A stretch of 64,000 nucleotides of DNA from Methylobacterium sp. 10 (lineage in GTDB: Bacteria > Pseudomonadota > Alphaproteobacteria > Rhizobiales > Beijerinckiaceae), in assembly GCF_000519085.1 (NCBI RefSeq), contig NZ_KI912577.1:2175331-2239330 (forward strand). Reading direction: 5' to 3'. The position numbers and the translations under genes were made by a program. Of this stretch, positions 1 through 8,179 are shown piece after piece. The notes under the pieces were generated by a model, which saw only the letters and a program-made list of their open reading frames with translations, had not been told where the DNA came from and searched no databases. Numbering within the stretch: the first letter of the stretch is position 1; each line of letters starts with the position of its first letter.

Positions 1-194
1 GCGTTGGTGGCCGCGAGCACCTTCGACACGGATTCGGTGGAGGGCCAGCGCTTGCGCCCATCCGGCCCGATCCGCTTCGAGCGATTGAAGCTCGTGGCGT
101 CGAGGCCCGCACGGCGTGCGAGACCGGAGGCCGAGAAGCCGTGGCGTTCCGCGAGGCGGTCGATCGCGGTCCAGATCTGCTCGTGGGACAGCAT
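1..194 (-). CDS. HTH transcriptional regulator, N-terminal part (runs off the window)
   Basis: The minus strand from an ATG at 194 encodes a protein starting MLSHEQIWTAIDRLAERHGF, followed by a helix-turn-helix-like stretch with GLARRAGLDATSFNRSKR and then RWPSTESVSKVLAATN at the window edge. This resembles the N-terminal DNA-binding domain of S24/LexA-like phage-repressor-type regulators, which continue into a serine peptidase or dimerisation domain that would lie beyond base 1. Only about 64 codons are visible, so the class of the C-terminal domain is inferred. The AT-rich region just upstream (225-310) carries an inverted repeat and may hold its promoter and operator. Confidence 0.7.
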   Translation of the reverse strand, partial: MLSHEQIWTAIDRLAERHGFSASGLARRAGLDATSFNRSKRIGPDGRKRWPSTESVSKVLAATN

Positions 195-234
195 GGCGAG
201 ACTCGATCAGAAGGGCTAAGACATCCAGCCTAGC

Positions 235-254
235 TTTAGGAAAGTAGAACTAAA
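235..254. promoter_or_regulatory. Candidate operator (inverted repeat TTTAG-N10-CTAAA)
   Basis: TTTAG at 235-239 and CTAAA at 250-254 form an inverted repeat with centres about one and a half helical turns apart, in an AT-rich patch 40-60 bases upstream of the HTH regulator's start. It could be an autoregulatory site. The short arms could also arise by chance. Confidence 0.25.
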
Positions 255-398
255 ATACGCTGGAAGCAACGGCACGCCGTCATTATCCTGAAGGTGTAAA
301 AACTCGTAACGGACGACTTGAGGTAGTGACCGATCGTGGTTGCGACGGATGCCGACCCGTTCTATCGCGTGAGCCGTCGAACCGGAAGGCAACGCGCG

Positions 399-776
399 AT
401 GCCAGTGATCTACAAGATATGCCCGCGCGCCCTCTGGCGCGAGGCGGAGGAATCAGGGCGGTTCGCGGGTGCGCCCGTCGACAGGGCTGACGGGTTCATC
501 CATTTCTCCACCGCCGACCAGGTGGCTGAAACGGCCGCCCGGCACTTCGCGGGTGTCTCCGATCTCCTTCTCATCGGCATCGAGGCCGAGGCGCTGGGCG
601 AGGCCCTACGCTACGAGCCCTCCCGCGGCGGGGCGCTGTTCCCCCATCTCTACGGCGATCTGCCCCTCGATGCCGTCATATGCGTGACCGAGCTTCCGAT
701 CGGGCCGGACGGCCGGCATGTGTTTCCCGCCGACCTTATCTCGTCCGCCAGCCCCGCAACCGGAGCATCGGTATGA
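399..776 (+). CDS. DUF952 domain-containing protein
   Basis: The 125-residue product matches the DUF952 pattern: [13 protein letters not shown] at the start, [12 protein letters not shown] around residues 30-42, and [13 protein letters not shown] near residues 83-95. The biochemical role of DUF952 proteins is unknown; the fold is ADP-ribosyltransferase-like according to family knowledge. The in-frame codon at 336 would add 21 residues unlike the family, so the ATG at 399, preceded by GGAAGG, is preferred. The stop overlaps the pyrD start (ATGA at 773-776), so the two genes are translationally coupled. DUF952 next to pyrD is a recurring alphaproteobacterial arrangement as I recall it. Confidence 0.85.
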   Translation: MPVIYKICPRALWREAEESGRFAGAPVDRADGFIHFSTADQVAETAARHFAGVSDLLLIGIEAEALGEALRYEPSRGGALFPHLYGDLPLDAVICVTELPIGPDGRHVFPADLISSASPATGASV

Positions 777-1861
777 TCGGCGCTCTCTTTCCCCTCGCCA
801 AGCCGATCCTGCACGGACTCGACGCCGAGACGGCGCACAACCTCACCTTGCGTGGGCTGGAACTCCTGCCCCCGCGAAAGCCGGCCCCTGATGATTCGAG
901 GCTCGCGGTCACCGTCTTCGGCCGCCAGTTCCCCAACCCTGTCGGTCTCGCGGCGGGGTTCGACAAAGGCGCGCAGGTGCCCGATGCGCTGCTCGGCCTC
1001 GGGTTCGGCTTCGTGGAAGTCGGCGGGGTGGTGCCGAAGCCGCAGGGCGGCAACCCGCGCCCGCGCGTATTCCGCTTGAGCGCCGACGGCGCCGTCATCA
1101 ACCGCTTCGGCCTCAACAGCGAGGGGCTCGACGTCGTGCGCGGTCGCCTCGCGGCCCGAAGCGGCCGCGCCGGTCTTGTAGGCATCAACATCGGGGCCAA
1201 TAAGGATTCGACCGACAGGATCGCCGATTACGTGACTTGCACCACGGCGCTGGCGCCTCACGTCGCCTTCGTCACGGTCAACGTCTCCTCGCCCAACACC
1301 CCCGGCCTGCGCGACCTCCAGGGCGAAGCCTTTCTCGATGATCTCCTCGGCCGGGTGGTCGAGGCCCGCGACAAGGCCTCGCCCGAGACCGCGATCCTGC
1401 TCAAGATCGCCCCCGACATCTCGCTCGAAGCCCTCGATTCCATCGTCGCCACCGCCTTGCGCCGCAAGGTGCAGGGACTCGTCGTCTCCAACACCACCAT
1501 CGCGCGGCCGGCCAGTCTCTCCGAAGCCTCCCTTGCGACGGAGACCGGCGGCCTCTCCGGCCGCCCCCTGTTCGCCCCGGCGACCCGCCTCCTCGCGGAG
1601 ACCTACCTGCGTGTCGGCGGCACCATCCCGCTCATCGGCGTCGGCGGGATCGATTCCGCCGAGGCGGCCTGGACCAAGATCCGCGCTGGAGCGAGCCTGC
1701 TGCAACTCTACTCGGCCCTGGTCTATGCTGGTCCCGGCCTCGTCGGCACGATCAAATCTGGCCTGCTGCGCAAGCTCGCTACGGAAGGTGTCGGCGACCT
1801 GTCCGCCCTCGTCGGGCGCGACGCCGCTACCTTGGCCAAGCTCGGCCTCGGCGCGGCGTAG
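773..1861 (+). CDS. pyrD: Dihydroorotate dehydrogenase (quinone), class 2
   Basis: The 362-residue protein oxidises dihydroorotate to orotate in pyrimidine synthesis, passing electrons through FMN to the membrane quinone pool. An N-terminal helix ([20 protein letters not shown]) typical of membrane-associated class 2 enzymes comes first. It is followed by [19 protein letters not shown], the [10 protein letters not shown] motif, INIGANKD, and [11 protein letters not shown], which holds the class 2 catalytic Ser. The FMN phosphate site is [12 protein letters not shown]. Length and motif order are those of the family. The start overlaps the stop of the DUF952 gene. With carA and carB at 34-40 kb, this is the third pyrimidine-pathway gene in the window. 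Confidence 0.97.
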   Translation: MIGALFPLAKPILHGLDAETAHNLTLRGLELLPPRKPAPDDSRLAVTVFGRQFPNPVGLAAGFDKGAQVPDALLGLGFGFVEVGGVVPKPQGGNPRPRVFRLSADGAVINRFGLNSEGLDVVRGRLAARSGRAGLVGINIGANKDSTDRIADYVTCTTALAPHVAFVTVNVSSPNTPGLRDLQGEAFLDDLLGRVVEARDKASPETAILLKIAPDISLEALDSIVATALRRKVQGLVVSNTTIARPASLSEASLATETGGLSGRPLFAPATRLLAETYLRVGGTIPLIGVGGIDSAEAAWTKIRAGASLLQLYSALVYAGPGLVGTIKSGLLRKLATEGVGDLSALVGRDAATLAKLGLGAA

Positions 1862-1862
1862 G

Positions 1863-1886
1863 CGAGGGCGGCCCGGCGCGCCCTCG
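1863..1886 (+). terminator. Hairpin just after pyrD, possible terminator
   Basis: CGAGGGCG (1863-1870) and CGCCCTCG (1879-1886) form an 8-bp GC-only stem directly after the pyrD stop codon. No T-run follows, so intrinsic termination is uncertain. Confidence 0.45.
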
Positions 1887-2000
1887 TCCGACCATGCGAG
1901 GAACAGACCTCAAGGGCGTGGCGAGACATGATCCCGCGTTGCGATGGACGCTAGGCTGAGACCGGCGTTCGAGGAAATCGGCAAGTCCGATCCCGGCGCC

Positions 2001-2014
2001 ATTCGCATGCGAAT
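2001..2014. promoter_or_regulatory. Perfect 14-bp palindrome, candidate operator
   Basis: ATTCGCATGCGAAT reads the same on both strands. It lies about 200 bases upstream of the formate dehydrogenase start in a non-coding region. A dimeric regulator site is one reading; no regulator is known for it from the sequence. Confidence 0.35.
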
Positions 2015-2217
2015 CCTGCGCTGAGATCGGGGGTGAGTTTAGAACTTCGTAAAACTGCTCGGTTTCGTGCCAAGCCATGTCCGCAGGCGCATGACTGGCC
2101 CGCGTTTACTCCTGATTGAGTGACCCTTGTGCGGTGCGATATCGCTGATGGCATCGACGGTGGCCTCGCCCTGTGACGGCACTGTCCCGTTCATCTTTTG
2201 CCGAACCAGGATCGTTC

Positions 2218-4518
2218 ATGGATCACCCGGTCGCGTCCCCCAAGCGTTCCTCCGCCGCCGGCGGTTGGGGCGCGTTGAAGAGCTGCGGCAAGCACCTGTT
2301 GAGCAGCCGCGCCCCGCTCTCCGGGGCCCGCGCCATGCTCAAGGCCAACCAGCCGGACGGGTTCGATTGCCCCGGCTGTGCGTGGGGTGATCCGGCGCAC
2401 GGCTCGTCATTCGAGTTCTGCGAGAACGGCGTGAAGGCCGTCTCGTGGGAGGCGACCGACAAGCGCACGCTGCCGAAGTTCTTTGCCCGGCACACCGTGT
2501 CGGAGCTGCGCGGCTGGACCGACTACGCGCTCGAAGGCGAGGGCCGCCTGACGCATCCGATGCGGTACGACGCAGGCAGCGACCGCTATCTGCCGGTCAG
2601 CTGGGACGACGCCTTTGCCGAGATCGGCGCCACCCTGCGCGGCCTCGACAGCCCGGACCGGGCCGAGTTCTACACGTCCGGTCGCGCCTCCAACGAGGCC
2701 GCCTATGTCTACCAGCTGTTCGCACGGCTCTACGGCACCAACAATTTCCCCGACTGCTCCAACATGTGCCACGAGGCCAGCGGCATCGCGCTCCAGGCGG
2801 CCATCGGCATCGGCAAGGGCACTGTCCTGCTCGAAGATTTCGAGAAGGCGGACGCGATCTTCGTGGTTGGCCAGAACCCCGGCACCAACCATCCGCGCAT
2901 GCTCGGCGACCTGCGCAAGGCGGCCACCCGCGGCGCCCGCGTTGTAGTGTTCAATCCCGTGCGCGAGCGCGGCCTCGAGCGCTTCGCAGACCCGCAGAAC
3001 ACGGTGGAGATGCTGCGCGGCGCCAGCGCTCCGGTGGCGAGCCACTATTACCAGCCGCGTCCGGGCGGCGACATGGCTGCGTTCCGCGGCATCGCCAAGG
3101 TGGTCTTCGCCGCAGACGACGCGGCTCTCGCCGCTGGCCGTCCATCCGTTCTGGATCGTGCCTTCCTCAGCCACCACGCCGAGGGCCACGAGGCCTACCG
3201 CGCCATCGTGGAAGCCACGAGCTGGGAGGCGATCGAGGACCAGTCCGGCCTCTCCCGCGCCGATATCGAGGTGGCGGCGGAAGTCTATCTCGGCGCCGAC
3301 AAGGTCATCTGTACCTGGGCGATGGGCGTCACCCAGCACAAGCATTCGGTGGCCACCATCCGCGAGATGACCAACGTCATGCTCCTACGCGGCAACATCG
3401 GCCGTCCCGGCGCCGGCCTTTGCCCCGTGCGCGGCCATTCCAACGTGCAGGGCGACCGCACGGTGGGCATCAACGAGAAGCCGCCTGCAGCGCTGCTCGA
3501 CGCTCTGGAGCGCGAGATCGGATTCGTTGCCCCGCGCAAGCACGGTCACAACGTCATCGGCGCCATCGGCGCCATGCTCGACGGCTCGTCGAAGGCCTTC
3601 ATCGGGCTCGGCGGCAACTTCGCCCGCGCCACGCCGGATACGGCGCTGGTGGCCAAGGCGCTCGCCTCCTGCGAACTCACCGTCCACATCGCCACGAAGC
3701 TCAATCACTCGCACCTCGTGCCTGGCCGCGTCGCCTACCTGCTGCCATGCATCGGCCGCACCGAGATCGACCGGAATTCCAAGGGCAAGATCCAGATTGT
3801 CACGGTCGAGGATTCCATGAGCATGGTCCACGGCTCGGGCGGCATCAACAAGCCCGCCTCGCCGGAACTGCGCTCCGAGATCGCGATCATCGCCGGGATG
3901 GCGGCGGCCACCGTCGGTTCGGACAAGGTCGATTGGGCGGCTCTCGCCGATGATTACGACGGCATCCGTGCGCTGATCGAGCGGACCATTCCTGGCTTTG
4001 CCGGCTACAACGCCCGCGTCCGCCGTCCGCGCGGCTTCATGCTGCGCAACCTCGCCGCCGAGCGCAACTTCGAGACAGCGAATGGCAAGGCGAACCTTTC
4101 GGCCGAGCCGCTGCCCGAGGCGACCGAGCATCAGCAGGCCAGGGCGATGGGCGACACCTTCGTGCTCCAGACCTTCCGCAGCCACGATCAGTACAACACC
4201 ACCGTCTACGGCCTCGACGACCGCTATCGTGGGGTCTACGGCGAGCGGCAGGTGCTGTTCGCCCATCCCGACGATCTCGCCGAGATCCGGGCCGTCGCCG
4301 GCGATCGGGTGGACATCGTCGGCACCCATGACGATGGCGTCGTGCGGGTGGCCGAAGGCTTCCGACTCGTGCCGTTCGACATGCCGCGTGGGAGTCTCGC
4401 CGGCTACTATCCGGAGCTCAACGTCCTCGTTCCCCTGTCGTCCTTCGGCAAGGAGAGCGACACCCCGACCTCGAAATCGGTGATGGTCTCGATCCGCCGC
4501 CCGGCGGCAGCCGCGTGA
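2218..4518 (+). CDS. fdh4A: FdhF/YdeP-family molybdopterin oxidoreductase, formate dehydrogenase 4-like large subunit
   Basis: The 766-residue product is a bis-pterin-guanine-dinucleotide molybdenum or tungsten oxidoreductase. A Cys cluster near the N-terminus (FDCPGC, Cys51 and Cys54, then Cys68) could bind a [4Fe-4S] centre. DCSNMCHEASGIAL aligns with the selenocysteine-histidine segment of E. coli FdhF: Cys184-His185 replace Sec140-His141. Later motifs include GQNPGTNHPRM, WAMGVTQHKHSV, GNIGRPGAGLCPVRGHSNVQGDR and a C-terminal molybdopterin-dinucleotide domain (TFRSHDQYNTTVYG). Methylobacterium extorquens carries such an enzyme as Fdh4, needed for formate oxidation in methylotrophy; the name is assigned by resemblance and the small downstream partner. 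The ATG at 2218 is preferred over the GTG-type extension at 2173. Confidence 0.85.
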   Translation: MDHPVASPKRSSAAGGWGALKSCGKHLLSSRAPLSGARAMLKANQPDGFDCPGCAWGDPAHGSSFEFCENGVKAVSWEATDKRTLPKFFARHTVSELRGWTDYALEGEGRLTHPMRYDAGSDRYLPVSWDDAFAEIGATLRGLDSPDRAEFYTSGRASNEAAYVYQLFARLYGTNNFPDCSNMCHEASGIALQAAIGIGKGTVLLEDFEKADAIFVVGQNPGTNHPRMLGDLRKAATRGARVVVFNPVRERGLERFADPQNTVEMLRGASAPVASHYYQPRPGGDMAAFRGIAKVVFAADDAALAAGRPSVLDRAFLSHHAEGHEAYRAIVEATSWEAIEDQSGLSRADIEVAAEVYLGADKVICTWAMGVTQHKHSVATIREMTNVMLLRGNIGRPGAGLCPVRGHSNVQGDRTVGINEKPPAALLDALEREIGFVAPRKHGHNVIGAIGAMLDGSSKAFIGLGGNFARATPDTALVAKALASCELTVHIATKLNHSHLVPGRVAYLLPCIGRTEIDRNSKGKIQIVTVEDSMSMVHGSGGINKPASPELRSEIAIIAGMAAATVGSDKVDWAALADDYDGIRALIERTIPGFAGYNARVRRPRGFMLRNLAAERNFETANGKANLSAEPLPEATEHQQARAMGDTFVLQTFRSHDQYNTTVYGLDDRYRGVYGERQVLFAHPDDLAEIRAVAGDRVDIVGTHDDGVVRVAEGFRLVPFDMPRGSLAGYYPELNVLVPLSSFGKESDTPTSKSVMVSIRRPAAAA

Positions 4519-4820
4519 GCGAGCCACCTGCCGACGCCGAGACCTTTCTCGCCGTCACCGAGTCCATCGCCGACCTCCAGCCCGGCCTCTCCACCCTGGA
4601 GGCCGGGCTACTTGCGGGGCTGCACCTGAAGCTCGCCGCCGACAGCCGCAGCTTCGCGCGGATCTTCGGTGTCGAGCATGCGCTCGTCCTGCGCGCCGTG
4701 GAGACCCTGTCGGCGGAAGCGGAGCTTATGGCGATCACCGAGCGGAACCAGCGTACCCAAAGGACACGCTACGAGGCGACCCCGGCGGGCCTCGCCATCC
4801 TGGATCACCTGCACGGCTGA
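4515..4820 (+). CDS. fdh4B: Small partner protein of the formate dehydrogenase, Fdh4B-like
   Basis: A GTG at 4515 overlaps the stop of the upstream dehydrogenase gene (GTGA), so the two are translationally coupled. The 101-residue product is mostly helical and has the look of a small winged-helix fold: LEAGLLAGLHLKLAADSRSF, then LVLRAVETLS, then a basic stretch RNQRTQRTRYEATPAGLAIL, reminiscent of the wing of MarR/PadR-type proteins. It might be a subunit, an assembly factor or a regulator. The symbol follows the fdh4AB arrangement remembered from M. extorquens and is uncertain. A strong terminator hairpin begins at its stop codon. Confidence 0.6.
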   Translation: MSEPPADAETFLAVTESIADLQPGLSTLEAGLLAGLHLKLAADSRSFARIFGVEHALVLRAVETLSAEAELMAITERNQRTQRTRYEATPAGLAILDHLHG

Positions 4821-4850
4821 GGCGGCGAAGCCGGGCCTCGCCGCCTCAGC
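4816..4850. terminator. Bidirectional terminator hairpin with 13-bp perfect stem
   Basis: GCTGAGGCGGCGA (4816-4828) pairs perfectly with TCGCCGCCTCAGC (4838-4850) around a 9-base loop. It overlaps the stop of fdh4B and lies 3 bases from the stop of the convergent protease gene, so it can serve both transcripts. T-runs are absent on both sides. Confidence 0.7.
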
Positions 4851-4853
4851 GGC

Positions 4854-7800
4854 TCACACCACCAAGATGTCGTGGAAGCCGAGATCGGCTTTGTTGGTCA
4901 GTACGGCGATCCGCACGGCATGGCCTGCCCCGCTGCCATCCGCGTCGTAGGACAGCGCACCCGTGTCGTGATTGTAGAGAATGCGGTCATTGGCATCGAG
5001 CGTGGCATTCGGCTCCCCGAGATCCTTGAACGCACTCGCGCGCAGACTTCCGGGGCTCAGGGCGGCAAAAATGGCGTGGTCCAGTTGGATCACGTCGTCA
5101 CCGACAGTGAAATCGGTGATGCGATCGACATTCCCCTGACCAATAGCGCTGGAGAAGACGAACGTATCCGAGCCTCCCAGCCCCCTGAGCGCGTCGGCAC
5201 CAAGACCGCCGTCGAGAGTGTTTCTGCCGCTGTTGCCACGAAGAATGTTGGAGACCTCGTTACCTGTCAGGTCGAGCCCCGCCGTCCCGGTCGCGATACC
5301 AAGCTTCAGGACCTCGATCGCCTGGCCGTCGGCGAGCGCATAGTTCGAAAAGGCCACGACCGTGTCCCGGCCTGTCCCCGACTCGAAGACCCGATCGTTC
5401 TGGCTGTGGACGAGATAGAAATCGTCGCCCGCACCGCCGTAGAGCTTGTCCTTGCCGCCGCCGCCATCCAGCACATTCTCGCCGGCATTGCCGTGGAGAG
5501 TCTGATCGAGTTCGTTGCCCACCAGCTTCAGCGGATCGGTGAAGGCCACATCCCTGGAAGCCAGCACTTCGATCGATTGCCCCGCATCGAGCCTGTAGCT
5601 GACAGAGGTGAGCACCGTGTCGGTGCCCTGCACGCGCGCTTCGACGATCGCATCGGCCTTGTTGTCGACGATGTAGGTGTCGTCCCCGCGCAGACCGATC
5701 ATCCGGTCGGCGCGGCTGCCGCCGTCGAGGACATTGTCGGCATCGTTGCCGGTGATCGTGTCCTTGCCGCCGCCGCCGACGGCCTTCTCGATCAGCGTAT
5801 TTTGGGCGATGGCGATATTGTTGGTCAATCCGCCGGCGCTGCTGAAGCCTCCAGCCCGCAGGTCGATGACGGCGTCGTCATGAAAGCCGGAGAGATCGAG
5901 CGTGTTGTGACTACCCTGGTTGTACAGGGTGACCACCGGCTGCTCGTTGACGGAGAAATCATAGATCTTGGCCAGCGGTCCCTCGATCGTGCTGTTGAAC
6001 CCGTACGTCTGGCCCCCGGTGAACGGCGTGTTCTCATGGGACGCTGCACCGTAGAGCTGCTGGATCGCCACGATATCGAGTTGCATCAAGCTTTGAGGAG
6101 CGATCCTGGGGTGTCCATCGGTATAACCCCAATTTGTTCCATGGACCGTATACTCTGATGAATATTTCGGAGTGTATTCAGGATCCCAGCTTATATAAGA
6201 CATAACGGAATAAAGTCTGTCATCGTAAATGCTGTGTTGCTGTGTGCTTGGATCGACTGTGCCATCATAGTACCCTCCATGATGAAGGCCTAGCGCATGT
6301 CCAATTTCGTGCACGGCATGCTTAAAGCCGACTATGCCGCTGTCATCTAACTTACCTGATAGGTCTGCAGAGAGGTGGACCGTTATGTCGTGTTTAAAGG
6401 TTCCTATTGTTGACCCTTCGCCTGGGTTCACCGAAAATCCCGTATAATTATGTGTCGCGTCGCGCTTGAGTACGACGTTTGCCGTATCCGTAGAAGCCGC
6501 TTCAAGGAATGTGACATCCGCTACGCTTGACCATGATGCGAAAGCCCTCAGTAGGGTTTCCTGTTCGATAGCTGTGAAATCACTATCGGCATCGAAAGCA
6601 TAGGTCACCGTTGCTCCCGTTCCAGCAGTCGTAGCTCCCCACTTATGCGCTGTAGCTCCATCGACGTTTGGAATGAATCCGGGCGCGTCGCTGGTCACTG
6701 TGTCGTCGGGAAACAGGCCATTTAAGTAAGAGACCTCCTGCGCCATCGTCGGGCTGCCGGTGGACTTGAAGCCGGTGACGCCGCGATCCGCGTCGTAGAA
6801 GTAGCGGTGATCGCTGAAGAATCCCGCCCCGGTGTTCATGAAGGAGGTGGGACCGTGTTTGGCTGCGCTTTCGTGAACTTCAGAAGGAGTATCGCTTTTG
6901 CCATCGCCCGTGACGAAGCCATAGCTCAGCGTAACACCATGGGCTCCCGGTACCGAGATGTTGATGCTGCGATCGTCGGGCAGGACATGCCCTGCCTCCG
7001 ACAGGCCCGGATAGTGGATGAAGGCAGCGTCTGTTCCGGTATCGAACAGGAGGCTCATGCCATCGTGCTCGGTGCCGTCGATCGTCACTGAGCCCTCCGG
7101 AAACAGCCAGTCCTGTGGGCTCCCCGCCGCGGGCGTGGTTGGCGCAGCCTCAAGGTTCTGGACCGTCCAACCCCGACCATGTTCGGCAATCGACCAGCCG
7201 AGATGAAGGCCCTCTCTGTCGATCATGTAGCTATGGGCCATGTCGCCGCTCTTCATCGCGTCGACGTTCAGCACCGCATTGTTGGCCGAGGTGAGCGTCG
7301 TGCCCACAACATGGGTGGCAAAGCCCGTGTTGAAGCCGATCCCGAGCATATGCGGATTGGGAGATCCATCCTTTCGATCGTCTACGACGAGGACGGTTAC
7401 AGTTGTCTGTGTCTTCTCGCCCGTGCCTGAAAATTCGAGAACCAGAGGCACCCAATGGCCGACCTCTGGTTTGTTGTCGCTGCTGTAGACGAGGCTTCCG
7501 GTCTTATATTCCCGATGAGCGTCCCAATCGATGTCCTGCCCGATTGCGGCCTTGACCATGGATTTGGGAAGTACGGTCGCCCAGGAGCCCGTATCGACCT
7601 GAAACATACCGGTTGCCGATGGGCTATTAACTGTCAACGAAGGGGCGATTGAGGCTGTGCTGGTTGACGACCGAATGGCCTGTCCATCGGCCCCGGCGAT
7701 ACCGACCACCGAGACGTCGGCGTACATCCCGTGTTGAAGACCCACTTCCGAAAGGGGTCGGTAGACATGATCCGGCGCCTGCGTCGCGGGACTCGTGGTG

Positions 7801-7871
7801 GTCGGGACCTGCGTGTAGAGCGGGATCGTGACACCGGCCCCTTGAGGGGTAGAGGGAGGTACGGTTGGCAT
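4854..7871 (-). CDS. Secreted chimeric protease: pepsin-like aspartic protease module + serralysin-type M10 metalloprotease + RTX repeats
   Basis: From the ATG at 7871 the product has 1005 residues. Residues about 85-370 look like a two-lobed pepsin-like aspartic protease: first active-site loop FQVDTGSW (Asp93), HMLGIGF near 174-180, second active-site loop LLFDTGTD (Asp277), and a C-terminal NTGAGFF...FYDADRGVTGF stretch resembling the end of pepsin lobes. Residues about 400-610 form an M10 catalytic domain with zinc site HEIGHALGLHH (His521, Glu522, His525, His531), Met-turn SVMSY (Met557) and QLDIVAIQQLYG. Glycine-rich RTX nonapeptides (for example GGGGKDTITGNDADNVLDGG) and a DILVV C-terminus typical of type I secretion follow. 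No Sec signal is seen. A GTG at 8003 would add 44 residues. The M10 part is encoded in lower-GC DNA than its flanks. No type I transporter genes are adjacent. Confidence 0.85.
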   Translation of the reverse strand: MPTVPPSTPQGAGVTIPLYTQVPTTTSPATQAPDHVYRPLSEVGLQHGMYADVSVVGIAGADGQAIRSSTSTASIAPSLTVNSPSATGMFQVDTGSWATVLPKSMVKAAIGQDIDWDAHREYKTGSLVYSSDNKPEVGHWVPLVLEFSGTGEKTQTTVTVLVVDDRKDGSPNPHMLGIGFNTGFATHVVGTTLTSANNAVLNVDAMKSGDMAHSYMIDREGLHLGWSIAEHGRGWTVQNLEAAPTTPAAGSPQDWLFPEGSVTIDGTEHDGMSLLFDTGTDAAFIHYPGLSEAGHVLPDDRSINISVPGAHGVTLSYGFVTGDGKSDTPSEVHESAAKHGPTSFMNTGAGFFSDHRYFYDADRGVTGFKSTGSPTMAQEVSYLNGLFPDDTVTSDAPGFIPNVDGATAHKWGATTAGTGATVTYAFDADSDFTAIEQETLLRAFASWSSVADVTFLEAASTDTANVVLKRDATHNYTGFSVNPGEGSTIGTFKHDITVHLSADLSGKLDDSGIVGFKHAVHEIGHALGLHHGGYYDGTVDPSTQQHSIYDDRLYSVMSYISWDPEYTPKYSSEYTVHGTNWGYTDGHPRIAPQSLMQLDIVAIQQLYGAASHENTPFTGGQTYGFNSTIEGPLAKIYDFSVNEQPVVTLYNQGSHNTLDLSGFHDDAVIDLRAGGFSSAGGLTNNIAIAQNTLIEKAVGGGGKDTITGNDADNVLDGGSRADRMIGLRGDDTYIVDNKADAIVEARVQGTDTVLTSVSYRLDAGQSIEVLASRDVAFTDPLKLVGNELDQTLHGNAGENVLDGGGGKDKLYGGAGDDFYLVHSQNDRVFESGTGRDTVVAFSNYALADGQAIEVLKLGIATGTAGLDLTGNEVSNILRGNSGRNTLDGGLGADALRGLGGSDTFVFSSAIGQGNVDRITDFTVGDDVIQLDHAIFAALSPGSLRASAFKDLGEPNATLDANDRILYNHDTGALSYDADGSGAGHAVRIAVLTNKADLGFHDILVV

Positions 7872-8179
7872 CGTCGGGGCCCATCGGGAAGTGTGTTGTA
7901 GTGACGGTTCAGACTCGCTCGCGCCGAGGTACCTGACGTGCGAGAGTGACCGGATTGAGCGCCGGGACAATCGCCGATGACCGTGAAGAAAATGGTCTGC
8001 CACCGGCCAGAATTCGGACGTTCGATACCGCAGCTTTACGCGATAGAGCGTCGCACCGCCGGTCGTACCTCGAACAACGTTGCTTGGCAGACGAGCCTGC
8101 GCTGCTACGGAAAACGCTACCGTGCCCGAGCGGCAGCCGGCGACCTATCCTGGAATGCTGGTGGCGTGCTCGCTCGGGC
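7872..8179. other. Intergenic region upstream of the chimeric protease
   Basis: This 308-base gap lies between the stop of fliP and the protease ATG on the minus strand. The protease frame stays open up to a GTG at 8003, so a longer N-terminus is formally possible, but that extension is Arg/Ser-rich and lacks a ribosome-binding site. No RNA gene, repeat or clear terminator was recognised. Confidence 0.4.

Larger units (their letters stand above)
1862..2217. other. Intergenic region upstream of the formate dehydrogenase gene
   Basis: This 356-base gap holds the pyrD hairpin and a perfect 14-bp palindrome at 2001-2014. Reading frames here are short and show no family resemblance. The promoter of the formate dehydrogenase gene should lie in its right half; no confident -35/-10 pair could be named. 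Confidence 0.5.

Noticed and set aside
650..1705. Long open frame on the minus strand opposite pyrD
   Set aside because: It is antisense to a complete pyrD, has low-complexity Arg/Gly/Glu composition and no family resemblance; such shadows are common at high GC.
4872..6158. 428-codon open frame on the plus strand opposite the RTX part of the protease
   Set aside because: It mirrors the repetitive RTX coding sequence; the minus-strand reading has clear domains and this one has none.
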